Source: a virus. From it: DNA of 64,000 nucleotides. Location: positions 1 to 64,000 of the IMG/VR virus record IMGVR_UViG_3300034105_002437; one strand, 5' to 3'. Both the position numbers and the translations under genes were made by a program. Shown one piece after another: positions 1 through 9,883 of the stretch (its first letter is position 1; each line of letters begins with the position of its first letter). The notes beneath the pieces were generated by a model. The model did no database searches. It was not told the origin of the DNA and saw only the letters and a list, made by a program, of their open reading frames with translations.

Positions 1-2
1 AT

Positions 3-272
3 ACTACATTTGAAAATGGTGCGAATGTTGAAGTCACTGCAATAACTGGTGGCGGCAGTCTCGACCCTTATGCCGCAAACACAGCAAACTTGGCATACAC
101 ACAAGCTAATGCGGCCTTTGCTGCAGCTAATAGTGCTGGCGGTGCGGATACATATGCTAGAACAACCGCAAATGCAGCATTCATTACAGCCAACGCAGCA
201 TTCATCCAAGCAAATACAGGTGGTACATCATTATCAAAGGCGATTGCAATGTCAATTGTTTTTGGATTCTAA
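3..272 (+). CDS. Tail-fibre protein, C-terminal part (5' truncated by window)
   Basis: The reading frame is open from the window edge to a TAA at 270-272, so only the last ~89 residues are visible. The segment has a short FENGANVEV beta-type stretch followed by heptads of the form ANxAFxx. The same FENGAN stretch and the same heptads occur in the fibre protein encoded at 6847-8124, so this is a paralogous fibre or fibre-like virion protein. The internal TTG and ATG codons have no convincing Shine-Dalgarno sequence, so I treat the gene as starting upstream of the window. It is followed after 9 bases by another small structural-looking gene. The exact role (stem or tip of the fibre) cannot be told from the fragment. 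Confidence 0.7.
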   Translation, partial: TTFENGANVEVTAITGGGSLDPYAANTANLAYTQANAAFAAANSAGGADTYARTTANAAFITANAAFIQANTGGTSLSKAIAMSIVFGF

Positions 273-281
273 GGATTTAAA

Positions 282-641
282 ATGGCAAACCCAAACATAG
301 CAGCACTAACAACAATTAATGGAAATACACAGGTACAAGCAGTCACCACATCGGCTGCAGCTATTGCAGTCAATCCATCATCTAGTGGTATGATATTGAA
401 AATCAACTCATTGATTATTTCCAATATTCATGCAACGAATGCACAAGATATAACAGTTGATTTGTTTAGAAGTGCAACAGCCTATAAAATAATTAGCACA
501 GTTTCGGTGGCCGCAGACACTTCGTTTACAGCCATTGATAAAACACTTTCCATTTATTTGTTAGAAGGTGATACTTTGAGATTGACAGCCAGCAACAACA
601 GCACACTACAAGCAATCTGTTCGTTTGAGGAGATCAGTTAA
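282..641 (+). CDS. Small putative virion/fibre-associated protein (119 aa)
   Basis: I do not recognise the family. The 119-residue product is rich in Thr, Ser, Ala and Ile, has no signal peptide or membrane segment, and reads as an all-beta protein (alternating hydrophobic runs such as ILKINSLIISNI and DTLRLTASNN). The start has AAGGA 6-8 bases upstream. The stop overlaps the start of the giant adhesin gene by one base (TAATG), so the two are translationally coupled. Position between two adhesin genes suggests a fibre connector or a small capping domain. That is inference from context only. Confidence 0.6.
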   Translation: MANPNIAALTTINGNTQVQAVTTSAAAIAVNPSSSGMILKINSLIISNIHATNAQDITVDLFRSATAYKIISTVSVAADTSFTAIDKTLSIYLLEGDTLRLTASNNSTLQAICSFEEIS

Positions 642-3600
642 TGTTTAATGCCGGTGTTAGAGGCAAAAGATCAAAAGACACAACAGGTATTATTACAGTT
701 GGTGAACATTTTAACCAACAAAATTTCCTAGTACCTACTGTTACCCGGTTTGCGGTAACTGATGGATCTTATGTTGACACAAATGATGCCGCAGCAGACA
801 CAGCAGGCAGTCAAACCATCGTCTTATATGGGTCAGGTTTCGCACCTGGTGCGACCGTTTTGGTTGGGTCTACTACGATAGGTGCAGTAACATTCCTGGA
901 TTCTGGACGCCTGGCATTTAGTTCTCCTGCATTAGGTTCTGGTAGTTATACCATTTTCGTTACCAATGCAAATGGTGGTACTGGTATTCTTGTACCAGGT
1001 TTGGTATATTCTGGTGTACCAACATTCACAACGTCAGCTGGTTCATTGGGTTCTGTATATGAAACAACTGCAATCAGTACAACAGTTGTTGCAACAGGCG
1101 ATGCACCAATTACATATGCAATATCTTCTGGTTCTTTACCAACAGGTTCAACACTAAGTTCTAGTGGTACAATTTCAGGTACTGCACCTGTGGATGGTTC
1201 AAGTACAACATATTCATTTACTGTACAAGCCACGGATGCAGATAATCAGGACTCAGTTCGTTCTTTTTCACTTACAATTAATACAGATGTTGTTTCATTC
1301 TCATCACCAGCAAACAACACAACAACTACTGTAACACAAAATTCACCAATATCAAATGTGACACCTGCTGCAACTTCTGCGGCCGGTTATGGTGTACTGT
1401 ATACTTCTAGTGGATTGCCAACTGGTCTATCAATGAATACCTCCACAGGTATAATTTCTGGTACACCAACTGTTGTTGCAAGTAACACATCAATCATAAC
1501 TGCAACTGCAAATACAACAAGTAGAACTGCGGCACTATATTTGAACTGGACAATCAATCTTCCTGGTGACTTGTTCTGGAAGTATGCATCATTATTAATG
1601 AGTGCAAATTCTGCGCCAAACGGAAACACATTCAACACAGATGCAAGTACAATCAATAATGAAATTGTGGTTGTTGCAGATACAAAGCCAAATGAGTTCC
1701 ATCCTTTTAAAGAAGGTTATTACAGCAACTTCTTTGATGGTACGGGGGATTATTTGGCCATATTGACCAGTTCCGCTTTCAACATTGCTACCAATAGTTT
1801 TACGGTAGAAGCATGGATCAATACCAGTTCAGCAACACAACAAACAATTTTTAACATTTCAGATACCGCCAGTTCAGGGTATGGAGCTGTTCGTGTTCAA
1901 GTATTAGCCGATAAAACTGTACAATGGTTAATGGGTCCAGGTGGTTCTTGGGGTGTGGCAGTAACCGCAGGATCAATTGTTTTGGGAGCATGGAACCACA
2001 TCGCAATTACTCGCAACGGATCATCTGTATATTTCTTTGTTAATGGATTGCAAGTGGGTACAACACAAACTTATGCAACTTCTTTAACAACGGGTGGCAC
2101 AACATACATTGGCTACAATAGCGGCACAGCATATGGATTTAACGGTTATATTTCCAATCTTAGATTTGTAAATGGCACCGCATTATATACCGCAAATACA
2201 ACTTTATCAACTGCACCACTAACATATGTGGCCAACACATCTTTGTTGACATGTCAATCTAATAGACTGATTGACAATTCAAATAATAACTTTACAATCG
2301 TAAAGGGTGGTGATACAAGAGTTAATCCATTTAGCCCATTCAATGGCACACCAACAACAGTCACTGTGCCTGGTGCAAATAATTACAGTGTATATTTTGA
2401 TGGTACTGGAGATTATTTGACTACCGCAGCAACTTCGGTTTGGGCAAATTTATGGTTTGGTGATGTAACAGTAGAATGTTGGGTATATTTTAATTCTGTT
2501 GCAAGCACGCCGCACATTTGGTCATTTAGTGAATCATCATCTATAAGAGTAACTTTGTATGTAGATTCTTCTGTGTTTAAATTATATACTACAGTAAGCA
2601 CAGGTAGTGTTATTATTACCTCAGCTACAACACTTACTACTGGTCGTTGGTATCATGTAGCTATAACTAAAAATAGTGGTACTTGGACAATGTGGTTAAA
2701 TGGTGTATCTCAAGGTACATCTACGAGTACGAATAGACCATATGGTGTAAATGAAATGTTAGCAGTAGGAACTCAAAACTATTCACCCGGCGCAGGTGAT
2801 TATTTAAACGGTTATATTTCCAATTTTCGTGCAGTATCTAATACCGCAGTATACACCTCAGCCTTTACACCAAGTACAACACCACTCACCGCAATTGCCA
2901 ACACCAGTTTGTTAACAGCACAAGCAAACACTATAATTGACAATTCTAGTAATGCACTTACTATTACCACAAATGGTAATGCAGGTCCAGCAAGAAACGG
3001 ACCTTTTGCAAACACAACAACAGTTACTTTAATTGGCAATGAAGGATCAGCATATTTTGATGGTACTGGTGATCTTTTAACAATACCAAATCATCCCTCA
3101 CATGCTGCATTGGGAACATCAAATTTCACTTTAGAGTTATGGTTTAATCAAACTGTTTTAAATGCTCGTGACAATTACCTTATTTCCCATCGTGTAGGTG
3201 GTTATGCACCATTTTTATTCTGGATCAACAGTTCGGGTTCATTAAGATCGTATGCAAGTACCAGTTTAGGTAGTTGGGATACAATGAATGATACCGCTTT
3301 GGCTACAATATCTCTTAATACATGGTATCATCTTGCATACACTCGGAGTGGATCTACATTTAAAATATTTTTAAATGGTGCTCAAGTACATTCATTTACA
3401 TCATCTGCAACATTTACCACAGCAACTACTGCACTTAACATAGGTGGTCAAGTTGGAGGCACTGATAACTTTACTGGATATGTTTCTAATGCTCGGTTTG
3501 TCAAAGGCACCGCATTATACACCAGTGCATTCGTTCCTTCTTTTGCACCACTAACACCTGTGGCCAATACAGTATTGTTGACAGCACAAACAAACCTATC

Positions 3601-6600
3601 TTCAAATACAAAAGTGATAGTTGATGAAAGTAATTTAAACAATATAGTTTCAGGATTTGGAAACTCAAACTTAGGCACATTCAGCCCATTTGGCAGTTCA
3701 CGGAGTGTATATTTTGATGGTACTGGTGATTATTTGGACGTACCTAGTAACGCTGTTTTTACATTGGGTACAGGTGATTTCACAATTGAAGGTTGGATGT
3801 ATATGAATTCGGTGACAACCGGCACATTATATGATAGTAGAACCGGTGTATCTTCTGTATCTCCTGTAATTTATTTAACTAGCGGAGTGTTAGTATATTA
3901 TGTTGCTGGATCAAATGTAATAACTGGACCAACATTATTAACAGGTCAATGGTATCATATCGCAGTAGTTAGAAATTCTGGTTCTACTAAAATGTATTTA
4001 AATGGTACTCAAACTGGATCAACTTACACAGATAGTAACAATTATGTAATTGGAGGACCTAAAATAGGTGCAGGTTACAGTAATGTAAATTTATTAACTG
4101 GTTACATTTCTAACCTTCGTGTTGTTAAAGGAACCGCAGTTTACACCGCAAATACAACTGCGCCAACCACACCATTAGTATCAGTAGCTAACACAGTATT
4201 ACTAACTTGTAACTCAAATCAATTTGTTGATTATGCTGCGGCCAATAATGTTATCACAAGAAACGGTGATGCTGTTGTGTCTGAATTCAGCCCATTCAGT
4301 ACAGTCACAGTAACGCCTGCAAGTTATAGTGGTTACTTTGATGGTAATGGAGATTATTTGAGTGTACCCACTAATGCTGCATTTTCTATTGGTACTGGTG
4401 ATTATACAGTTGAAACATGGTTATACTTAACTGGAAGTGCCGCAAACATGACATTTTTTGCTGGAGGTGTTACTGGCACACCCGTATTTAATATTGGATT
4501 AACACGAACTACTATAAGTATTAATCCGTACGGCTCAGGGCCGGTTAATGAAACACAAGGATGTGTTCAGTATTTTAATTTTAATTTAAATACATGGTAT
4601 CATGTGGCAATTACTAGAGCAAGTGGCACCACTAAAATATTTTTGAACGGAACGCAACTTGGTACAAATGTAAATGATCCATATGGTTATGTACAAGGTG
4701 CAATGGGTATCGGTGCAACTCAAGATAATGTTCAACCTTTTACTGGTTATATCTCAAACCTTAGATACGTGAAAGGCACCGCATTATACACTTCAAACTT
4801 CACACCATCCACAACACCACTAACAGCCGTTGCAAACACCAGTTTGTTAGCTTGCCAGTCTACAACATTTGTTGACACCAGTAATAATGCATTTGCAATC
4901 ACAGTCAACGGTAATGCAAAGCCAGTGATACAAAATCCGTTTACTGATACTGTTAGTACTGCATCAAATTATTCTGCAAACACTTTTGGTAACAGCGTGT
5001 ACTTTGATGGCACTGGAGATTATGCAAGCTACACTGCATCATTATTAATTCCAGGTCCATTTACTGCGGAGTGTTGGTTCTACAATACAAGTACTTCGGG
5101 CGCACAACAAACACTTTTTGCATTTAATTCTACTTCTGGTGCATATGCATCAGTTAGAGTTGACTGTGATGGAAGTAACGCTTCAAATCAGATGCAAGCT
5201 CTTTTAAGTACCAGCGGTTCTGCATGGACCACAAACATAGGAGTGACTAGTGCTTATGTAAAGGGTGTTTGGAACCATATAGCTGTTACCCGTGACAGTT
5301 CAAATTTAGTTAGATTTTTTGTGAATGGTGTGGTGATCGGCACCGCAACACAAACGGGAACGTTATATAACACATCAACCATTCACGGAATTGGTACGGC
5401 AAGCTTGCCCGGTGCTATAAGCGGTCCATTCCAAGGGTATATTTCAAACCTCAGAATGATTAATGGTCAAGCACTATACACCGGACCATTTATACCTTCT
5501 GGTCAACCATTACCAGTAACATCAAACACAACATTGTTGCTTGCAAGCACAGTAGGTCCATCAACAGCAGATGCAACAAGAAACCACAATATAGAAACTT
5601 TTGGTACTGCAAGACAAGTGGCCAACAATTCACCATACTATGATACATACAGTGCATACTTTAAGGGTAGCTCGGATTTGCTGTCAATACCGGGAAATTC
5701 AGCATTTGCATTTGGTACAGGAGATTTTACTGTTGAATTTTGGTTATATAATAATGTTTCATGGGCTTCACAAACTAATCCGGGTGTTGTTGGACAAAAA
5801 CAGGATGATGGAACAGCCGGTTGGCAAATCTATAGAAACGGCGGTTCAAATGATATGTATGTTAGAATCGTTAACACCAATGATTATGGTTCCGGAGTAA
5901 CTCCAGCAACACAGGTTTGGGAACATTGGGCTTTAGTTAGATCCGGTAGCAATTTAACTTGGTATAGAAATGGTACTGCTACTTATACACATACTGGATT
6001 TAGCCAGAATATAACTGATACAGCAGGTTTATTGTATATTGGATATACGCAAACATGGGGTGGATATCTCAATGCAATAATTTCAAATTTACGTATTGTA
6101 AAGGGTACCGCAGTATACACCTCAAATTTTACACCAAGTACCACACCACTAACCGCAATAGCAAACACAGTATTATTAACATGCCAATCAAATAGATTCA
6201 TTGATGGATCCACGAATGCATTTACTATTACCAAAGCAGGTGACGCAAAGATAACCGCATTTGTACCTTTTGCGAACAGCAATAACTCAAGATTTAATTC
6301 TGTGTATTTCCCAACCAAAACAGATTATCTTGGTATAAGACCACAACCAAATGTTATAACATTTCCAGGTGACTTCACATTCGAATGCTGGGTGTATCCA
6401 ACAGACACTACACTAAGTTCTACTTGGGGTATTTGGGATTCCAGACAAGCTGGCGGAACTGCAAACCCAATGATATTCTTTTTGACGGCTTTAGCATCAC
6501 CAGTTACCGGTTCATGGAGATTGTCTTATTATAATGGAACACAATATTATGGTACAGGAACAGTTTTATGGAATCAATGGACACATGTGGCTTGGGCTCG

Positions 6601-6823
6601 TAGTGGTACGACAATGACTTTCTATGTCAATGGTGTTGCAGGTGGAACAGCAACAATTTCTGGAACACAAACTGGCAATGCAACTACTGCTCCAATATAC
6701 ATTGGTTCAAAAGACAGTGGAACAAGTGGTTACGGAACAATTGGATACATTGCAGATTTGAGAGTCACAAATGGTGATGCAAGAACCATAATTTTACCAA
6801 CAGCCCCATACGATATCAAATAA
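641..6823 (+). CDS. Giant LamG-repeat adhesin / tail-fibre protein (2060 aa)
   Basis: Likely a virion-surface adhesin that binds host glycans. Reading from the N-terminus: about residues 30-130 look like an IPT/TIG Ig-like domain (GSGFAPGATVLVG). About 131-215 and 220-307 look like putative-Ig (He_PIG) domains with the SGSLPTG and ISGT signatures. From ~360 to the end there are eight consecutive ~210-220-residue repeats. Seven begin near a FDGTGDYL-like motif (at about 363, 585, 805, 1024, 1232, 1453 and 1673) and a more diverged one begins near 1888. Each repeat contains a WYH/WNH(I/V)A motif and a GYISNLR motif, as in LamG/concanavalin-like lectin domains. No catalytic glycosidase motif was seen. 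Size and repeat number are unusual for a fibre. Function as receptor-binding protein is inferred. Confidence 0.8.
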   Translation: MFNAGVRGKRSKDTTGIITVGEHFNQQNFLVPTVTRFAVTDGSYVDTNDAAADTAGSQTIVLYGSGFAPGATVLVGSTTIGAVTFLDSGRLAFSSPALGSGSYTIFVTNANGGTGILVPGLVYSGVPTFTTSAGSLGSVYETTAISTTVVATGDAPITYAISSGSLPTGSTLSSSGTISGTAPVDGSSTTYSFTVQATDADNQDSVRSFSLTINTDVVSFSSPANNTTTTVTQNSPISNVTPAATSAAGYGVLYTSSGLPTGLSMNTSTGIISGTPTVVASNTSIITATANTTSRTAALYLNWTINLPGDLFWKYASLLMSANSAPNGNTFNTDASTINNEIVVVADTKPNEFHPFKEGYYSNFFDGTGDYLAILTSSAFNIATNSFTVEAWINTSSATQQTIFNISDTASSGYGAVRVQVLADKTVQWLMGPGGSWGVAVTAGSIVLGAWNHIAITRNGSSVYFFVNGLQVGTTQTYATSLTTGGTTYIGYNSGTAYGFNGYISNLRFVNGTALYTANTTLSTAPLTYVANTSLLTCQSNRLIDNSNNNFTIVKGGDTRVNPFSPFNGTPTTVTVPGANNYSVYFDGTGDYLTTAATSVWANLWFGDVTVECWVYFNSVASTPHIWSFSESSSIRVTLYVDSSVFKLYTTVSTGSVIITSATTLTTGRWYHVAITKNSGTWTMWLNGVSQGTSTSTNRPYGVNEMLAVGTQNYSPGAGDYLNGYISNFRAVSNTAVYTSAFTPSTTPLTAIANTSLLTAQANTIIDNSSNALTITTNGNAGPARNGPFANTTTVTLIGNEGSAYFDGTGDLLTIPNHPSHAALGTSNFTLELWFNQTVLNARDNYLISHRVGGYAPFLFWINSSGSLRSYASTSLGSWDTMNDTALATISLNTWYHLAYTRSGSTFKIFLNGAQVHSFTSSATFTTATTALNIGGQVGGTDNFTGYVSNARFVKGTALYTSAFVPSFAPLTPVANTVLLTAQTNLSSNTKVIVDESNLNNIVSGFGNSNLGTFSPFGSSRSVYFDGTGDYLDVPSNAVFTLGTGDFTIEGWMYMNSVTTGTLYDSRTGVSSVSPVIYLTSGVLVYYVAGSNVITGPTLLTGQWYHIAVVRNSGSTKMYLNGTQTGSTYTDSNNYVIGGPKIGAGYSNVNLLTGYISNLRVVKGTAVYTANTTAPTTPLVSVANTVLLTCNSNQFVDYAAANNVITRNGDAVVSEFSPFSTVTVTPASYSGYFDGNGDYLSVPTNAAFSIGTGDYTVETWLYLTGSAANMTFFAGGVTGTPVFNIGLTRTTISINPYGSGPVNETQGCVQYFNFNLNTWYHVAITRASGTTKIFLNGTQLGTNVNDPYGYVQGAMGIGATQDNVQPFTGYISNLRYVKGTALYTSNFTPSTTPLTAVANTSLLACQSTTFVDTSNNAFAITVNGNAKPVIQNPFTDTVSTASNYSANTFGNSVYFDGTGDYASYTASLLIPGPFTAECWFYNTSTSGAQQTLFAFNSTSGAYASVRVDCDGSNASNQMQALLSTSGSAWTTNIGVTSAYVKGVWNHIAVTRDSSNLVRFFVNGVVIGTATQTGTLYNTSTIHGIGTASLPGAISGPFQGYISNLRMINGQALYTGPFIPSGQPLPVTSNTTLLLASTVGPSTADATRNHNIETFGTARQVANNSPYYDTYSAYFKGSSDLLSIPGNSAFAFGTGDFTVEFWLYNNVSWASQTNPGVVGQKQDDGTAGWQIYRNGGSNDMYVRIVNTNDYGSGVTPATQVWEHWALVRSGSNLTWYRNGTATYTHTGFSQNITDTAGLLYIGYTQTWGGYLNAIISNLRIVKGTAVYTSNFTPSTTPLTAIANTVLLTCQSNRFIDGSTNAFTITKAGDAKITAFVPFANSNNSRFNSVYFPTKTDYLGIRPQPNVITFPGDFTFECWVYPTDTTLSSTWGIWDSRQAGGTANPMIFFLTALASPVTGSWRLSYYNGTQYYGTGTVLWNQWTHVAWARSGTTMTFYVNGVAGGTATISGTQTGNATTAPIYIGSKDSGTSGYGTIGYIADLRVTNGDARTIILPTAPYDIK

Positions 6824-6846
6824 ATAGTATGAAAAGGCTATAACTA

Positions 6847-8124
6847 ATGTCAACACAAGTACCTCCATCAAGATTAGATTCAACCAAAGATTTTTCATCT
6901 TTGGTACCCTCTGCATTTGGCCGAGCAAATCTTGCTTTTGCACAAGCTAATGCTGCGTTTGCACAAGCAAATACTGGCGGTTCTGGTGCAGATGCATATG
7001 CAAGAGATACGGCCAATGCGGGATTCATTACTGCAAACTCAGCGTCAGTATTTGCGAATGGTGCATTTGATAGAGCCAATGCATCTTATGGTGTTGCAAA
7101 TTCCGGTTCATCATTTGCAAATAGTTCTTTTGACCGTGCTAATGCAGCATACAATGCAGCTAATACAGCAACAGATTCATGGGTAAGAACTCAGGCAAAC
7201 AATGCTTATGATAAAGCAAATTCGGCTGGTTCTTTTGCAAACGGTGCTTTTGATAGAGCTAATGCATCTTATGCATCACAAAACACTACGGCGGGTTTTG
7301 CCAATTCGGCATTTGCACACGCAAATGCGGCCTTTGCATCTGCTAATATAGCTAGTGGAAGTAATAACACAATATCGATTCAAACGGATAAATTTGTAGC
7401 AAATGGATCAACAACAACATTTAATTTAAGTGTAACACCTTTAAGTGAAGATTTTGTTACGGCAGTTGTTGAGGGTGCTGTTCAACTGAGAGACACATAT
7501 ACAGTATCAAGCAATGTGATATATTTTGATTCAACATTCGAAAACGGTGCAAATATTGAAGTAACCATTTTGTCCGGAAATTCTTATTTGAGTGTATCAA
7601 GCACGGATACATATGCTAGAGGTACAGCAAATGCAGCATTTGCAAAAGCAAATAATAATCTAACAGCCGCAACAGCTCAATCAGGCAGCGGAACAGCTGT
7701 AGACTTTACTAGTATTCCAAGTTGGGTTAAAAGAATAACTCTAATGTTTGCATTAGTTAGTACCAACGGAAATTCATTTCCTTTGGTTCAATTGGGAAAT
7801 GGTGGATCAGCAACCACTTCGGGATACAACTCAGTAGGCACAGCACTAACGGCTAGTGCCACAGGTGTATCAACAAGCACCGCTGGATTTATTATAAGAA
7901 ACACTGGACAGTCAACTAGTTCTATGCATGGAAGTGTAGTTTTTAGTAATATAAATGGCAACCGTTGGGTGGCTTCCGGAACTTTTATAGATACTCAAGA
8001 CAGTAGAACAATGTGGTGTGTTGGCCAAGTGGATTTGGGTGGCACTCTTGATATGCTCAGAGTTACCACAGTTAACGGATCAGACTCATATGATACCGGT
8101 ACCATTAACATATTATATGAGTAA
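6847..8124 (+). CDS. Tail-fibre protein with ANxAFxx heptad stalk (425 aa)
   Basis: The first ~175 residues are mostly 7-residue units ANxAFxx or ANxAYxx (for example ANGAFDR, ANASYGV). This predicts an alanine-cored coiled-coil stalk, probably trimeric. Residues ~180-250 form a beta domain containing the FENGANIEV stretch also seen at the start of the window. A second short run of heptads follows, then a C-terminal beta domain of ~150 residues that is probably the tip. The N-terminal ~20 residues (PPSRLDSTKDFSSLVPSAF) are nearly repeated in the next gene, which suggests a shared attachment peptide. An AATAAATA sequence lies 21 bases upstream of the start and could serve as a late promoter. 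The fibre assignment rests on composition and context. Confidence 0.72.
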   Translation: MSTQVPPSRLDSTKDFSSLVPSAFGRANLAFAQANAAFAQANTGGSGADAYARDTANAGFITANSASVFANGAFDRANASYGVANSGSSFANSSFDRANAAYNAANTATDSWVRTQANNAYDKANSAGSFANGAFDRANASYASQNTTAGFANSAFAHANAAFASANIASGSNNTISIQTDKFVANGSTTTFNLSVTPLSEDFVTAVVEGAVQLRDTYTVSSNVIYFDSTFENGANIEVTILSGNSYLSVSSTDTYARGTANAAFAKANNNLTAATAQSGSGTAVDFTSIPSWVKRITLMFALVSTNGNSFPLVQLGNGGSATTSGYNSVGTALTASATGVSTSTAGFIIRNTGQSTSSMHGSVVFSNINGNRWVASGTFIDTQDSRTMWCVGQVDLGGTLDMLRVTTVNGSDSYDTGTINILYE

Positions 8125-8132
8125 ACAATAAA

Positions 8133-9881
8133 ATGCCAACAAAATTAAGTCCGTCAAGATTAGATTCAACCAAAGATTTTTCATCGTTGGTGCCTTCTGC
8201 CTTTGACCAAGCCAACTCTGCCGCTTCATTTGCAAACGGTGCTTTTACGGCAGCTAATACATCGGACTCAAAAGCTACAAGTGCTGGTGTATTTGCCAAT
8301 AACGCATTTGATAGAGCTAATTCTGCCTATGAAACGGCTAATGCAAGTTCTGGTACCTATGCAACGGCAGCTTTTGGTCAAGCCAATTCGGCAGCCAGTT
8401 TTGCTAATGGTGCTTTTACAACAGCCAATTCTAGTGCATCTTTTGCCAACGGAGCCTTTACTAAAGCAAACAATGCACTTGCAAATACCAGTGGTGCCAC
8501 ATTTAATGGAATTTTAAATGTTACAGGAACACTTAGAGCTCTATCTCAAGGTGGAGATGAAGGTGGTGAAATATTCTTAGACAAAGCCTCAACCAATACA
8601 ACTTTGTCAGCTGGTGTAACAATTGACATTTATCAAAATAAACTTAGAATTTTTGAAACTGGTGGTTCTGTACGTGGTGCATTCATTGACATGTCTGCTG
8701 CAGGTGCAGGTGTTAGTAGTGATTTGTTATCTGGTGGCGGAGGTGGTACAGTAGACACTACTGCTAGAGCTTCGGCGGCCACAGCAGATGCAAAAGCAGT
8801 CTCAGCAGCAGAATTTGCCAATGGTGCATTTGATAGAGCCAATGCTGCATATAATACTGCAAATAATGCAACAGATTCATGGGTGAGAAATCAGGCTAAC
8901 AATGCCTATGATACAGCCAACTCGGCAGGTTCATATGCCAACGGAGCATTTACAACCGCAAACTCAGCCGCATCGTTTGCTAACGGAGCTTTCACGGCAG
9001 CCAATACGGCTGATGATAAAGCCACAAGTGCTGGTTCATTTGCTAATGGTGCTTTTGTAACTGCTAATAGTGGCGCAACATTTGCCAATGCAGCCTTTGA
9101 TAGAGCCAATGCAGCATATGCACAGGCAAATACAGGTGGTGGCGGTGGCGCTGATGCTTATGCCAGAGATACAGCAAACGCAGCTTTCTTGCAAGCCAAC
9201 TCGGCAGCCAGTTTTGCTAATGGTGCTTTCGTAACAGCCAATGCATCCTATGCATCACAAAACACCACAGCATCTTTTGCAAACGGAGCATTTACAGCAG
9301 CCAATACGGCTGATGATAAAGCCGTTAGTGCTGGTTCATTTGCTAATGGTGCTTTTGATAGAGCCAACGCATCATATACTGCACAGAATACGACAGCAGG
9401 ATTTGCCAACTCGGCATATGCACACGCCAACGCAGCTTACTTAGCAGCAAATACAGGTGGTGGAGGTGGCGGCGGTGCTGATGCTTATGCCAGAGATACA
9501 GCAAATGCGGCTTTCTTAAAAGCAAATACAAATGTACTTATTGTTTCAATTGTAGAAGATTCAACATTTGTCACAGTAGGATCAGCTAAAGCAACATTTA
9601 GAGCACCATATGCCATGACATTGACAGGTTTACCTAGAGCTACATTAAATGTGGCATCAACTAGCGGAGTTGTTAACGTTGATGTTAAGTTAAGTGGCAC
9701 AACAATATTAGGTGCAAATAAATTAACACTTGATGCAACAGAAAAAACAAGTACAACTGCGGCCGCAGCAACAAGTTATGTAACCACATCTATTGCTGAC
9801 GATGCAGAAATTTCAATAGATGTTTTTTCTGCTGGTGTAAATGCTAAAGGATTAAAAGTAATTTTTTATTATACAAGTTAA
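8133..9881 (+). CDS. Tail-fibre protein with long ANxAFxx heptad array (582 aa)
   Basis: Shares its N-terminal attachment peptide (SRLDSTKDFSSLVPSAF) with the preceding gene. Residues ~25-125 and ~205-455 are runs of heptads (ANGAFTT, ANSAASF and similar), interrupted at ~130-200 by a beta insert and by glycine-rich joints (GGGG) before each DAYARDT unit. The last ~110 residues form a compact beta domain with a TFRAPYAMT motif. Its counterpart is the C-terminal part of the 162-residue product at 12396-12884. The repeats predict an alpha-helical coiled-coil shaft with flexible joints. Probable structural fibre subunit. Near-identical DNA repeats in the array would favour recombination and length variation. 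Confidence 0.72.
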   Translation: MPTKLSPSRLDSTKDFSSLVPSAFDQANSAASFANGAFTAANTSDSKATSAGVFANNAFDRANSAYETANASSGTYATAAFGQANSAASFANGAFTTANSSASFANGAFTKANNALANTSGATFNGILNVTGTLRALSQGGDEGGEIFLDKASTNTTLSAGVTIDIYQNKLRIFETGGSVRGAFIDMSAAGAGVSSDLLSGGGGGTVDTTARASAATADAKAVSAAEFANGAFDRANAAYNTANNATDSWVRNQANNAYDTANSAGSYANGAFTTANSAASFANGAFTAANTADDKATSAGSFANGAFVTANSGATFANAAFDRANAAYAQANTGGGGGADAYARDTANAAFLQANSAASFANGAFVTANASYASQNTTASFANGAFTAANTADDKAVSAGSFANGAFDRANASYTAQNTTAGFANSAYAHANAAYLAANTGGGGGGGADAYARDTANAAFLKANTNVLIVSIVEDSTFVTVGSAKATFRAPYAMTLTGLPRATLNVASTSGVVNVDVKLSGTTILGANKLTLDATEKTSTTAAAATSYVTTSIADDAEISIDVFSAGVNAKGLKVIFYYTS

Positions 9882-9883
9882 TT

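Noticed and set aside
8133-9881. DNA repeats as a CRISPR array or satellite
   Set aside because: Repeats are in frame, 21-base based and encode coiled-coil heptads; no spacers.
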